Notes: a model not told the origin generated them from the sequence alone. A DNA stretch of 64,000 bases from Eubacteriaceae bacterium ES3 (GCA_030586155.1 CP130741.1:3280680-3344679), one strand, 5' to 3'. Counted from the first letter of the stretch, positions 55,344-64,000 are shown. Program-made: numbers and translations.

Positions 55344-56504
55344 TCAACCTTTAATTGTTTTCTGCTTTTTTTTACCGGCAATCCATTTTGAAATTGCTGG
55401 TGCTTTCTGAAAGAAGATCACACCAATAAAGGCGCTGACAATAATATATACGCTGCTAAAAGCCATTAGTTGCGGCAGGGCGATACTCGCAATGATAACC
55501 GAAAACTCTCCTCTTTGGATCAACGATAAACCAGCCCGATAAGAGGGCCGTTTTGACAGTCCAAAAGCTTTTCCACCCCAGATGCCGACCAGTATCTTGC
55601 CAATCATTGACCAGACAATTAAACTGATCAATAAAGGCAACATTGGAATTCCGCCACCAAAACTGATTGTCGTTCCAAACCACAGAAAAAAGAAGGGTAA
55701 AACAAAATCTCTGATCGGCAGCAGCAAATGTTCCAGTTCGGCCGAATTTCCGGTCTCTGAAAGTATCACTCCTGCTAAAAATGCCCCCAAAATTTCTGAT
55801 AAACCAAGATAAATTGCCAAGCCTGAATATATAAAAGCAATCCCCACCATTAGAAAAGTTAAAAAATCACTTTCAATATAGTTGTCGATAAAGTCCTTAA
55901 GCTTACTGAAGCCATAATGCCCGATAATAATTGCCCCTAACGTTAAAGTTGAAACTTTTAGAAGTATAAGCAGAATTAATTGGCCGGACATGGCCTGATC
56001 GGAACTCATAGCCGCTAAAAAGGAAATGAGAATCGGTGAAACTAAATCCTCAAAGATCAACAAGGCCAGCATAAACTCCGTTTCAACATTCGCCAGTCTT
56101 TTGTTATCTTCCAATAGCTTTGCCGTAATCGATGAACTTGAGGCATAAACAATCCCACCAATAATAGCAGCTGACAGCAAATCAAGATTAAAGATCAAAG
56201 CCAGTACAAAAGCCCCGCCAAAGTTTAATACAACATCTATTAAACCCGCAGCCCAAATCGTTTTTGAGATTCTTAATATCTTAGCGACCGGAAATTCCAA
56301 ACCCAAGACAAAAAACATCAACACAATTCCAATCTCAGCAAGCAGATGGATTGCCTCATTTCCCCCTAGAACGGGCACTAAAAGCAATCCTAGGATGATA
56401 AAAGCCAATACTGAGGGGATATTTAACTTATGTGAAAGAAAACTGATGACAAAGAAAATGATCAGCAGTAATCCAGCTGTAAAGAGTTCAGGTAAATTTT
56501 CCAT
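55344..56504 (-). CDS. CPA2-family K+(Na+)/H+ antiporter, KhtU-like
   Basis: The 386 residues form about 12 membrane helices. The antiporter core shows LAEIGIVLMFFVLGLEF and the discontinuous-helix region IFEDLVSPILISFLA. It lacks the cytoplasmic RCK domain of KefB; instead a separate regulatory subunit is encoded just upstream, as in Bacillus KhtTU. ATG at 56504 is favoured because AGGTGG is eight bases upstream. Confidence 0.9.
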   Translation of the reverse strand: MENLPELFTAGLLLIIFFVISFLSHKLNIPSVLAFIILGLLLVPVLGGNEAIHLLAEIGIVLMFFVLGLEFPVAKILRISKTIWAAGLIDVVLNFGGAFVLALIFNLDLLSAAIIGGIVYASSSSITAKLLEDNKRLANVETEFMLALLIFEDLVSPILISFLAAMSSDQAMSGQLILLILLKVSTLTLGAIIIGHYGFSKLKDFIDNYIESDFLTFLMVGIAFIYSGLAIYLGLSEILGAFLAGVILSETGNSAELEHLLLPIRDFVLPFFFLWFGTTISFGGGIPMLPLLISLIVWSMIGKILVGIWGGKAFGLSKRPSYRAGLSLIQRGEFSVIIASIALPQLMAFSSVYIIVSAFIGVIFFQKAPAISKWIAGKKKQKTIKG

Positions 56505-56528
56505 AATCATTCCCACCTGAGTTTTTTA

Positions 56529-57023
56529 TTATTCCGGATCTTTTGAACAACACATATATTCCAGTAGTTTGATCGGATCCTTCTTTCCCGTAACCATAAG
56601 CTTGTCTTTTGGCAGAATCAATTCTGTCGAATCAGGACTACCAATAAAATCGTTTTCTCGCTTGATTCCCAGAACGGTTACACCAGTTCTTGTTCTGATT
56701 TGTGCCTCTTTTATCGTCTTATTGGCAAGATAACTATTCGGCTTTACATCAAACCAATGAATACGAATTTCCTGAGATAAGCACTCTTCTTTTTCTTCCG
56801 TCACCGGCTGGTAATCAACACCCAACAGAATTGTCCCGATTTTTCTAGCCTCATCATCATTTAATTCAACCGAAAAAGTAGGCAGATCATCTTCCAGGTC
56901 ATCAAAATGATAGATATCTCTTTGTCCATGGTAATGGGTTAAAATTATAATATTATCGCCAGAAGCCGTTGTGACCGTATGCTTCATCCCTATCCCAGGG
57001 AGATCTGATGTTTTGATTTGCAT
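56529..57023 (-). CDS. TrkA-C domain regulatory subunit, KhtT-like
   Basis: The 164-residue soluble protein has an N-terminal beta-rich domain starting KTSDLPGIGMKHTV and a C-terminal RCK-C/TrkA-C domain (about 85-155; RTGVTVLGIKRENDFIGSPDSTELILPKDKL). It pairs with the antiporter encoded 24 bases downstream. In Bacillus KhtT links the antiporter to nucleotides and electrophile stress (established). AGGAGG precedes the ATG. Confidence 0.9.
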   Translation of the reverse strand: MQIKTSDLPGIGMKHTVTTASGDNIIILTHYHGQRDIYHFDDLEDDLPTFSVELNDDEARKIGTILLGVDYQPVTEEKEECLSQEIRIHWFDVKPNSYLANKTIKEAQIRTRTGVTVLGIKRENDFIGSPDSTELILPKDKLMVTGKKDPIKLLEYMCCSKDPE

Positions 57024-57180
57024 AATATCCTCCTATTAAACTCTTTATTTTAATTATTATTCTTTTTATGTATCTTATCTATTATAACATCAGGAGCAAC
57101 CGCCGAAAGAACTAATTGAAATAAATTCTTATGGATCATTTTCTTGACAGAAGATATATGATAAGGGGACGTTTCAAACA

Positions 57181-58758
57181 TCAGGGTTTTCTTTCAAAAC
57201 CTGCTCCACAATCATTTTCTCTAACACCAGCACGCGTTGCTTCCGTACCAATCCCAATATGGCTGGTATCTTCTTCAATAAATTCTTTTCCCGCACGCTT
57301 CATGGCATCAAGCAAGGTCTTATCTGTATACCGTTTTGGCGGCGATGTTAAGTGATCGGCTATTTGTGATTCACCTTTATAGACTTGCCCTTCTTCCACA
57401 TCTGGCAGAACATGATCTTTGTCTTTTTCTTCTTTTCCAGATTTTAACGTTCCCTGGTATTCGTCTAACAATCTTTTCCATCCCGGTTCAATAATGACTT
57501 TTCCTTTTGCCTTGAATGGATAGTCTCGCTCCCCACTTGATTCTATCACCACAATGGTTTCCGAATACTGCTGCGGACTGTCTACCGCGCATATTAAACG
57601 GACACAAACCAGTGTTAATATGTGCTGTTCATTCATTGGCAGATTCGACAGGTTTTGGCTTTTCCCAATTTCTCTAGTCGGGATTAATGCCGTATGACTT
57701 TCCACTTTTTTATCGTCTACAACCTTATCAATATTGATTTTTTCTTGTGATATACCACCTAGAAATTTGCAATAGGCTTTGGCCATTGGGACAACATCAA
57801 GCGTAGAATCTCTCATTTCACTGGTAATATACTGACTGCTCGTTCGCGGATAGGTCATTAGTTTTTTCTCGTATAGTTTTTGAACAATGTCTAATGTCTC
57901 CTGCGCCGTATATCCATAATACTGGTTGGCATCTCCCTGCAGGTCCGACAAACTATATAGCTTTGGTGGATTATTGTTCTTAATATTTTTTTCTACGCTC
58001 AATATTTTTGCATCTTGAAGGTGAGTCACAGCCTGTATTCGTTTTGCCTCATTAACATCATCGATGCGTTCGCCCTCACCGTCTAGTCCACCACATTGAA
58101 GATGAACCGTATAATAAGTCTGCTTAACAAAATTTTCAATCTGTAGATCCCGTTCAACAATCATCGCCAGTGTCGGTGTTTGAACTCGTCCAACCGTTAG
58201 CTTATTTCGGTGCAACGTTGAAAACAGTCGAGTGCCATTCATGCCAATGAGCCAGTCCGCAACCGCCCGACAATGACTGGCTTCGTGGAGGTGGTCATAG
58301 TCCTGATCAGGTTTTAAATTGCCTAATGCCTTCTCTACTTCCTGATTCTCCATTGAATCGCACCAGAGCCGTTTTACGGGCTTTTTGCATCCAGCCATGT
58401 TGTGAATCCTGCGATAGATTAATTCGCCCTCACGGTCCGCATCTGTCGCACAAATGACATATTCAATGTCGTTTCCATTCATCAGCTTTTTTAAAGTATT
58501 AAACTGACTTTTGGCTATGTCCGGTTTGGTTCTAACCTTATGTTGAATTGTTCCTGGGATTATTGGCAAGGTTTCATAAGACCAATTTTTAAGCGCCGGG
58601 TCATAGTCATCCGGATTTTTAAGTTCAACCAGATGTCCATAGCACCAGCTTATATAATACTTATCATTCTGCCAATACTGGCCTTTACTTTTTTTTACTT
58701 TTAATACCTCGGCCAAAACCTCCGCAAAGCTTTTCTTTTCCGCCACTATTAATATCAA
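57181..58758 (-). pseudogene. topB: Truncated DNA topoisomerase III of a conjugative element
   Basis: The 525 readable residues include the TOPRIM metal motif CATDADREGELIYR and the active-site Tyr in MTYPRTSSQYI, both intact. After GIGTEATRAGV (near residue 508) the expected domain (about 150 or more residues) is replaced by a short out-of-frame tail. A -1/+1 shift gives EKMIVEQVL for a few codons, suggesting a frameshift then truncation. TTG start at 58758 with GGAGAG. The sequence type is that of TopB in Tn916/Tn1549-like elements, so the locus is probably an ICE remnant. Confidence 0.8.
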
Positions 58759-58776
58759 TTTATTCTCTCCTTCCAG

Positions 58777-58914
58777 TTAGTCTCTAGTACCTATTTGCAT
58801 AATATTATTTGTTGTTTCTTCCCCCTGTACGGAATCAATTTCATACGGATGAAGATATTGCCATATAATTGTAATGGCAACGATAACAACTACGATAATT
58901 CCTGCATGAACCAT
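58777..58914 (-). CDS. 45-residue single-helix membrane peptide
   Basis: ATG at 58914 with GAAGGA eight bases upstream; the hydrophobic helix AGIIVVVIVAITIIW (about 4-18) is followed by a polar tail. It ends 18 bases before the topB start, so it is co-transcribed with topB. It is too short for routine gene calling. Probably a component of the ancestral mobile element; function unknown. Confidence 0.55.
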   Translation of the reverse strand: MVHAGIIVVVIVAITIIWQYLHPYEIDSVQGEETTNNIMQIGTRD

Positions 58915-58971
58915 GTATTCCTTCTTTCTCGATTAAGTCTCAGGCTATTGTTTTTCATTGCTGATTAAACA

Positions 58972-59088
58972 TCATTCGCCTTTCTTGTATCTGCTTTCTA
59001 AAGACCATCGTAGCTGCTCTCCGTTTGTTTCGGAAAGCAATACCATTGCCCTTCGTGACGTTGCGTTAATAATGTCAATATGTAGTGT
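58972..59088 (-). pseudogene. C-terminal gene fragment cut by the transposon
   Basis: The open frame ends INATSRRAMVLLSETNGEQ then LRWSLESRYKKGE and stops at 58972. Upstream it hits a stop at about 59089, inside what looks like the left end of the neighbouring transposon. It resembles the tail of a larger protein of the same element as topB. Family not recognised. Confidence 0.45.
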
Positions 59089-59206
59089 TAATTAGCAAAT
59101 TATAAATGTCAAAAGAGCCCTGAACTAATCAAATTATTCCGGCAAACCTGGCTTTTCAATTATGGTATAATGATTAATCATTAGTCACTTTAAGGAAGCA
59201 CAAACC

Positions 59207-59743
59207 ATGGTTCATCTGGAACACTTTTCTGACCACCCGCTGGATTATATCACCGAATTCTACACCACTGAAAGAGTTCGTATTGACAGCTGTCCACATT
59301 GTTACACCCGCCATCGACTTCATCTTCATGGTATCTATCACCGGCATGTGATCTGGTATGAGGATGTCTTCTCCATTCCGGTCCAACGTCATTACTGTAT
59401 TCATTGCGGTAAGACAGTCAGTGTCCTGCCTTCTTTCTGTCATCCAGGATTTCAGCTGGCGCTTCCATTTCTGCTGGAACTGCTTTGGGCCTTCTTTAAC
59501 GGGGCTCATTATGCCAATACTTTAGCGCATCAGCATCGTCGCTTTATCACCCGGCGTTTTTTACTTTGTCTGAACCGGCTGATTGAATTTTTTCGCATCT
59601 GCCATGATCCTTTAATCGACTTTCCTGATTTTTGGCATAAAAAAGCCATAAAGCTTCTTGAAATGGTCTACTCGGTGGGCAAGCCCCCCATCTTCGGCAA
59701 AAGATATCACGATCATTTTAAGAAAGGATTTATGGCACATTAA
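59207..59743 (+). CDS. Zinc-motif protein of the transposon (DUF6431-like)
   Basis: The 178 residues begin with a probable zinc-binding region: CPHC at about 26-29 and CIHC at about 64-67, with several His between. A helical domain follows (about 80-175; LPFLLELLWAFFNGAHYA, HRRFITRRFLLCLNRLIEF). It resembles an unnamed family often found ahead of IS481-like transposases; the family label is from memory. TGG-TATAAT (59163-59171) is its likely promoter. Perhaps a DNA-binding targeting or accessory factor. Confidence 0.75.
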   Translation: MVHLEHFSDHPLDYITEFYTTERVRIDSCPHCYTRHRLHLHGIYHRHVIWYEDVFSIPVQRHYCIHCGKTVSVLPSFCHPGFQLALPFLLELLWAFFNGAHYANTLAHQHRRFITRRFLLCLNRLIEFFRICHDPLIDFPDFWHKKAIKLLEMVYSVGKPPIFGKRYHDHFKKGFMAH

Positions 59744-59891
59744 TTGTACCATCCTTCCGCATTTTTTTGAAGAACTATTTAGCCCACAGAGCTTTTGCTT
59801 TGCCTTTTATCCATTGATCCGTTATGCTCTATTTACTGAGTTTTATGGATCCTTAAAACCTCAATTCTTTAAAAACGGAGGTTTTTTTACA

Positions 59892-61151
59892 ATGACTGAA
59901 AAAGACAAAGAACTGATTGCTTTATTTCGCTATGGCCTGATTGCGCCATTGCTTACGGATACCGTCTCGTCCCACGCCGCTTATCTGGATGAGATCAGTG
60001 CCAAAACCCATGATGTTCCGCATTATGGCACGCGCACCTACAACCGCAAAACCCTGCTGGAATGGCTCCGTCTGTACCGGCGTCATGGTTTTGATGCGCT
60101 CAAGCCCAAGGTTCGGACAGACAAGGGTTCTTCCCGGGCTTTATCAGCGGAATCGACTAAACTGCTCCTTACGTTACGAACGGAAAACATCCATTTATCG
60201 GTGAAGTTGTTCCATGAGTGGCTCATTCATGAAGGGCACTTCACCAGCTCTGACTGTTCCTATTCCACAGTGTATCGGCTGCTGAAAAAACATCAGCTGT
60301 TAAAGCCATCCCAGACGGATACGGCTGACCGCCGCCGTTTTGCCCATGTTGATATCAACACCCTGTGGCAGACCGATGTTTCCCACGGCCCATATCTGAC
60401 TCTTAACGGTAAAAAGCGCAAAACCTATCTGATCGCTTTTATCGATGATGCTTCCCGGCGAATTACCGGGGCTCAGTTCATGCTGGCTGAAAAGAATGAA
60501 GATCTCCTTCATGTCCTTAAATCTGCTTTACTTACCTGTGGCAAGCCCACCATGCTTTATGCTGATAATGGCAAGATTTTCCGTTCTCACCAACTGAATA
60601 CTTCCTGTGCCACTCTGGGCATTGCACTGGTCAATACCAGACCTTACGATCCCAAAAGCAAAGGCAAAATCGAGCGCTTTTTCAAAACCGTCCGCAGTCG
60701 TTTTTATCCGCTTTTGACGGATTCCGACCTGATGGATCTGGATGTCCTCAACCAGCGCTTTGAGGCCTGGCTGGCCCGGGATTATCATCATAAGCTTCAT
60801 TCAAGTCTCAATGAAGCACCGATGGTCTTTTATATGCGGGGGAGCGACCGAATCAAACATTTCTCTGATCCCCGGATCATTGATGAAGCCTTTCTGATCC
60901 GGGCAACCAGAAAGGTCAAGTCGGATGCCACCATTTCGCTGCACAACGCCCTTTTCGAAGCTTCGCCAATGTTTATCGGCAAGAGCGTGGATATCCGCTA
61001 TCCCAATGAATGCCCTGATGAGATCTATCTTTATGAAAACAGTGTCCGGATTCTTACCTGCAAAAAAGTCATCATGGCGGACAATGCCATTGCCAAACGC
61101 AATAACAATGTTATCAGCTACAGCACGTTAGGCGGTGTTCCTCATGTATAA
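59892..61151 (+). CDS. DDE transposase with retroviral-integrase fold
   Basis: The order over 419 residues is: two N-terminal helix-turn-helix segments (about 10-75 and 85-150), integrase core with Asp in WQTDVSHGPYL (about 156), Asp in LYADNGKIF (about 223), and Glu in SKGKIERFFKTVRSRFY (about 259), then a beta-rich Mu-C-like domain (about 335-405). That layout is shared by TnsB, MuA and TniA-type transposases. ATG at 59892 follows CGGAGG; the 8-base overlap of its stop with the ATPase start couples them. Confidence 0.88.
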   Translation: MTEKDKELIALFRYGLIAPLLTDTVSSHAAYLDEISAKTHDVPHYGTRTYNRKTLLEWLRLYRRHGFDALKPKVRTDKGSSRALSAESTKLLLTLRTENIHLSVKLFHEWLIHEGHFTSSDCSYSTVYRLLKKHQLLKPSQTDTADRRRFAHVDINTLWQTDVSHGPYLTLNGKKRKTYLIAFIDDASRRITGAQFMLAEKNEDLLHVLKSALLTCGKPTMLYADNGKIFRSHQLNTSCATLGIALVNTRPYDPKSKGKIERFFKTVRSRFYPLLTDSDLMDLDVLNQRFEAWLARDYHHKLHSSLNEAPMVFYMRGSDRIKHFSDPRIIDEAFLIRATRKVKSDATISLHNALFEASPMFIGKSVDIRYPNECPDEIYLYENSVRILTCKKVIMADNAIAKRNNNVISYSTLGGVPHV

Positions 61152-61944
61152 ATCATTTTTCGGGTTCCGGCAGGCACCCTTTGACAAAAGCATTGATTCA
61201 TCGATGCTCTTTCAGTCCGAAGCTTACAGGGAAGTTCTGGCCCGACTGGATTATCTCAAAACCACCAAAGGTTTTGGTCTGATTACCGGTGACCCCGGGG
61301 TTGGTAAAACATCGACCCTGCGGGTCTTTGCCGACAATTTGAATCCGTCCTTATATAAGGTCATGTATTTCCCGATGTCTTCCGGAACAACTATGGACTT
61401 TTACCGGGGTCTGGCCTTTTCGCTCGGGGAACAGCCGAAATTCCGCAAAGTGGAGCTGTTCTTTCAGATTCAGAACGCGATTATCGATCTTTATGATAAG
61501 CGCCGCATCACGCCTGTCTTTATCCTCGATGAGATGCAGTCGGCTTCAGCTCAGTTTCTTCACGATCTGAGCATCATTTTTAACTTTGACATGGACAAAC
61601 GCAATCCTTTTATTCTGATACTCACCGGTTTACCAACGCTGGCCAACCGCCTGGCTTTAAACCAGAACCGTTCGCTGGATCAGCGGCTGGTGACCCGTTT
61701 TCATTTTTCACCACTGACACCGGATGAGGTCAGAGACTATATCAAACACCGCTTTAAACATGCCGGTGTTTCACGAAATCTGATCAACGAGAATGCTTAT
61801 GCAGCTATTTCGTCTTCGACTGGCGGTTATCCTCGATTAGTCGGCAATCTCGTTACCCAATGTCTGATTCTCGCCTTTCAAAAGCAAACTGATCTCATCG
61901 ATGAAGAGATTGTTTTTGCCGCTTCGGCAGAAGCCGGGATTTAA
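61144..61944 (+). CDS. ExeA/TnsC-like AAA+ ATPase of the transposon
   Basis: The 266 residues begin with YKSFFGFRQAPFDKSIDSSMLF, typical of the ExeA/GspA and TnsC/TniB type. Walker A is GDPGVGKTS (about 49-57), Walker B PVFILDEMQ (about 132-140), sensor-1 LILTGLP and the arginine-rich DQRLVTRFHF. In Tn7 and Tn5053-like elements this class selects targets and activates the transposase. I start at ATG 61144; GTG at 61135 is badly spaced. Confidence 0.88.
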   Translation: MYKSFFGFRQAPFDKSIDSSMLFQSEAYREVLARLDYLKTTKGFGLITGDPGVGKTSTLRVFADNLNPSLYKVMYFPMSSGTTMDFYRGLAFSLGEQPKFRKVELFFQIQNAIIDLYDKRRITPVFILDEMQSASAQFLHDLSIIFNFDMDKRNPFILILTGLPTLANRLALNQNRSLDQRLVTRFHFSPLTPDEVRDYIKHRFKHAGVSRNLINENAYAAISSSTGGYPRLVGNLVTQCLILAFQKQTDLIDEEIVFAASAEAGI

Positions 61945-62033
61945 CGCCTGACAGCGTTATCTCCCTTTTTTTCTGGAAAAATGGAACGTGATTATGTGAT
62001 TAAAAACGAGATTTATATTCTTAATAAGCCATT

Positions 62034-62103
62034 ATTTTCGCATTATTTCTTCCTTTTTCATCCGATTTATTGTGACTAATTCAGTCCGAAATAATGTGAA
62101 AAT
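62034..62103. repeat. Inverted repeat between transposon and IS21
   Basis: Arms 62034-62049 and 62088-62103 (GAAATAATGYGAAAAT, 15 of 16 matching) are separated by 38 bp. Part of a 331-bp gene-free stretch (61945-62275) that otherwise holds only the IS21 end repeats. Confidence 0.6.
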
Positions 62104-62160
62104 TTACAATGTAGAATAATACGTGTTTAGTGTAAGCTATAAATACAGAAAGTTGCAAAA

Positions 62161-62204
62161 GCAAAATCCAGAGTATTGCAAGCTGCAAAATCCAGAATAA
62201 TGCA
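62161..62204 (+). repeat. IS21 terminal tandem sites
   Basis: GCAAAATCCAGAGTATTGCA (62161-62180) and GCAAAATCCAGAATAATGCA (62185-62204) are direct repeats, 18 of 20 identical and 24 bp apart. IS21 elements carry such multiple transposase sites at the left end. A further TTGCAAAAGC lies at 62153-62162. Confidence 0.7.
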
Positions 62205-62275
62205 AAAATCCATTGCGGGCAAAACTCAAATCAAATATCCTTGTATCTGACCAAAGAACAAGGAGGAAATGGAGA

Positions 62276-63808
62276 ATGCTCACAATGGATCAAATACATG
62301 ATATCAGATTTCGGTTTTATGAGAAAGGGGAAAATATTTCACAAATCGCTGAAGCACTGCACATGGACTGGCGGACTGTCCGCAAATATATTGATCAGAC
62401 GGATTTCAACGAACCGGCACCCAGGCCGGCAGTTGAAAAAAAATTCTGTCCCAAGTTAGAACCTTATAAAGCGATCATCGATGAATGGCTGCTCAATGAC
62501 AAATCTGCTCCCAGAAAACAGCGTCATACCGCCAAACGGGTGTTTGAACGTCTGCAGAAAGAAACACCCGGTTTTGACTGTTCCTATCGGACCGTTGCCA
62601 GTTATTATGCAGAAAAACACAAAGAAATTTTTAAACAGAACCCAAAAGCATTTCTGCCACTGGTACATCAACCAGGCGAAGCGCAGGTCGATTTTGGCAC
62701 TGCTGAATTTTATGAAAATGGCCGCAAGCTGACCGGAAAATACCTGGAGGTCTCTTTTCCGTACAGCAACAAAGGTTATCTTCAGCTGTTCTACGGCGAA
62801 AACATGGAATGCCTGCTGGAAGGACTTGATGCCATCTTTCGGCATATCGGGTGTGTTCCGGCTGAACTCTGGTTTGACAACACAAAAGTTATTGTTACGG
62901 ACATTATCCGTGGCGGTGGGCGTAAACTCACCGAAAAATTCGAGCGTTTCCGGGAACATTACGGTTTCAAGGCAGTCTTCATGAATCCAAACGAAGGCCA
63001 TGAAAAAGGCAATGTTGAGAACAAGGTCGGCTATCAGCGCCGTAACTTTCTGGTGCCGGTTCCGCACTTTCTGTCACTGCCGGATTATAATCGTGGTTTG
63101 TTTAATCAATGCGAGGAGGATGCACAGCGGGATCATTACCGGTACGATGAGACGATTGAATCGCGTTTTCAGGCTGATCTGAAGGCATCGCGCGAATTGC
63201 CGTCTGTTCCTTTTAATCTTAATGGGCATAAGACCCTGAAAGCCGACAAATGGGCAAAGGTTTATCTGAATAAAGGCAGGCATGCCTATTCAGTGGCCCC
63301 TAAATATGCCCAGTGTTCGGTTCATCTGGTACTGACGTCAGCTGCTGTTATCATTCAGGATGAAAACTTTAGAGAAATCGTCCGCCATCGACGATTATAC
63401 GGTGACAGCAAACAGGAACAGATGGACTGGCTGCCCTATCTGAAGCAGTTATCTCAGCGACCACGAGCGGTCAAATATTCGGGAATTTATGAAATGATGC
63501 CCGAAACCATGCGGTCTTTTTTGGCCTCCTGCTCAGACAGTGAAACCGCTCAGGTCATCAGACTGCTTTCAGAACTGACCAATCGATCCGGTTTTGAGAG
63601 CGCTCTGAATACAGTCGATCATGCCATTGCCTGTCAGGTAAAGGATGCTGACAGTCTTGCAAGTCTCTACCGGAGGCTGTATGCCGATGTTCCTGAACTT
63701 CCGGCCATGAATCTGCAGCCCGGAATTCCTCAAATGCAGCCGCTGATGCCGAATCTGGATGCTTATGACCGGCTACTTAATCAGAAGGAGGTTAGCCCCC
63801 ATGCTTGA
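62276..63808 (+). CDS. istA: IS21-family transposase IstA
   Basis: The order over 510 residues is: N-terminal helix-turn-helix (IRFRFYEKGENISQIAEALHMDWRTVRKYI), DDE core with Asp in GEAQVDFGTAEF, Asp in LWFDNTKVIV and Glu in GHEKGNVENKVGYQRRNFLVP, and the C-terminal beta domain. ATG at 62276 follows AGGAGGA. Its stop overlaps istB by eight bases, the usual IS21 arrangement. Confidence 0.94.
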   Translation: MLTMDQIHDIRFRFYEKGENISQIAEALHMDWRTVRKYIDQTDFNEPAPRPAVEKKFCPKLEPYKAIIDEWLLNDKSAPRKQRHTAKRVFERLQKETPGFDCSYRTVASYYAEKHKEIFKQNPKAFLPLVHQPGEAQVDFGTAEFYENGRKLTGKYLEVSFPYSNKGYLQLFYGENMECLLEGLDAIFRHIGCVPAELWFDNTKVIVTDIIRGGGRKLTEKFERFREHYGFKAVFMNPNEGHEKGNVENKVGYQRRNFLVPVPHFLSLPDYNRGLFNQCEEDAQRDHYRYDETIESRFQADLKASRELPSVPFNLNGHKTLKADKWAKVYLNKGRHAYSVAPKYAQCSVHLVLTSAAVIIQDENFREIVRHRRLYGDSKQEQMDWLPYLKQLSQRPRAVKYSGIYEMMPETMRSFLASCSDSETAQVIRLLSELTNRSGFESALNTVDHAIACQVKDADSLASLYRRLYADVPELPAMNLQPGIPQMQPLMPNLDAYDRLLNQKEVSPHA

Positions 63809-64000
63809 CAATGAAATCTCTGAATGCTGCCGGAAACTGCGTCTCAGCCGGAACCTGGCCGAATTGGCTCAGACTGCCGAAGGTGACAGTCATCAGGAAT
63901 ATCTGTACCGGATTCTCAGCGAGGAACTCCAGTATCGGGAGATCTCCCGGACTGAAAAGCTGGTCAACAGTGCCGGATTCTACAGCCGTCAGACTTTTGA
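63801..64000 (+). CDS. istB: IS21 helper ATPase IstB, cut by the window end
   Basis: Sixty-six codons are visible, open to the edge: MLDNEISECCRKLRLSRNLA and EDLQYRE-like ILSEELQYREISRTEKLV, the N-terminal helical domain of IstB that precedes the AAA+ core. AAGGAGG is ten bases upstream. The Walker motifs lie beyond the window. Confidence 0.88.
   Translation, partial: MLDNEISECCRKLRLSRNLAELAQTAEGDSHQEYLYRILSEELQYREISRTEKLVNSAGFYSRQTF

Larger units (their letters stand above)
59081..62103 (+). mobile_element. Three-gene DDE transposase/AAA ATPase transposon
   Basis: A zinc-motif protein, a Mu/IS481-like DDE transposase and an ExeA/TnsC-like ATPase lie in one direction. Boundaries are estimates: the left end may be TGTAGTG at 59081, where the upstream gene fragment stops, and the right end ACA at about 62109. 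Similar AATG(T/C)(C/G)AAA-type motifs occur near both ends (59071, 59104, 62034 inverted, 62088). I could not confirm a target duplication. Confidence 0.6.

Noticed and set aside
59174-59509. Minus-strand frame opposite the zinc-motif gene
   Set aside because: No ribosome site and no recognisable domain, whereas the plus strand has CxxC motifs and a promoter.
59081-62125. TGTAG at the left end and TGTAG at 62112 as ends of the transposon
   Set aside because: They are in direct, not inverted, orientation and no equal flanking duplication is visible.
1-64000. tRNA, rRNA, riboswitch, CRISPR array, replication origin
   Set aside because: I looked for cloverleaf-like segments, spaced repeats and conserved leader elements in the intergenic regions and saw none that I could support.

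Overview
The window reads as chromosomal DNA of a low-to-moderate G+C, strictly anaerobic Firmicute. An Acetobacterium-like member of the Eubacteriaceae is my best guess (inference; no rRNA or other marker gene lies here). The supporting signs are AGGAGG-type ribosome sites, TTGACA/TATAAT promoters, TTG and GTG starts, an aldehyde:ferredoxin oxidoreductase operon, an IscU-type Fe-S/sulfur-relay operon, and very heavy investment in chemotaxis receptors and cyclic-di-GMP enzymes. I saw no tRNA, rRNA, CRISPR array or riboswitch.

Layout. 1-9.3 kb: a double-HD (HD-GYP) phosphodiesterase; a tungsto/molybdopterin aldehyde oxidoreductase operon (polyferredoxin, AOR, MoaD/ThiS-like carrier) with a TetR gene upstream; a small Cys-rich protein; a divergent TetR/ABC-2 exporter module; a class II aldolase. 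9.4-11.9 kb: two insertion sequences (IS5/IS427-like with a -1 frameshift; IS256-like), the first inside a small ORF. 12-21.6 kb: three large methyl-accepting chemotaxis proteins. 21.6-26.3 kb: a TraX-like membrane protein, a pirin/LigB pair behind a perfect palindrome, and a scar joining two gene remnants (aminotransferase and LuxR regulator). 26.3-28.9 kb: tusA-dsrE2-nifS-like-iscU operon in which the NifS-like protein has lost its PLP lysine. 29-33.7 kb: MarR-controlled heterodimeric ABC exporter plus tag. 33.7-38.3 kb: miscellaneous enzymes with several decayed genes and an orphan ArsD. 38.3-51 kb: five GGDEF proteins and a histidine kinase/response regulator/GGDEF-EAL operon, interrupted by a complete IS66 element that duplicated the ribosome site of one cyclase gene. 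51-57 kb: PadR-DUF4180/hydrolase, a methyltransferase pseudogene, a glycine-zipper protein, a serine hydrolase and a KhtTU-like K+/H+ antiporter. 57-64 kb: a remnant of a conjugative element (truncated topB plus fragments) invaded by a three-gene DDE transposase/AAA ATPase transposon, then an IS21 element running off the end.

How it fits together: the first and middle parts are a signalling-rich chromosome (receptors at 12-21 kb, c-di-GMP makers and breakers at 1 kb and 38-51 kb), with compact detoxification/export modules each beside a one-component regulator whose palindromic operator can be read directly. The last 7 kb and the 9.4-11.9 kb block are mobile DNA. The most unusual functional observation is the sulfur-relay operon with a NifS-fold protein apparently unable to bind PLP covalently. 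The most interesting mobile unit is the zinc-motif protein/DDE transposase/ExeA-like ATPase cassette.
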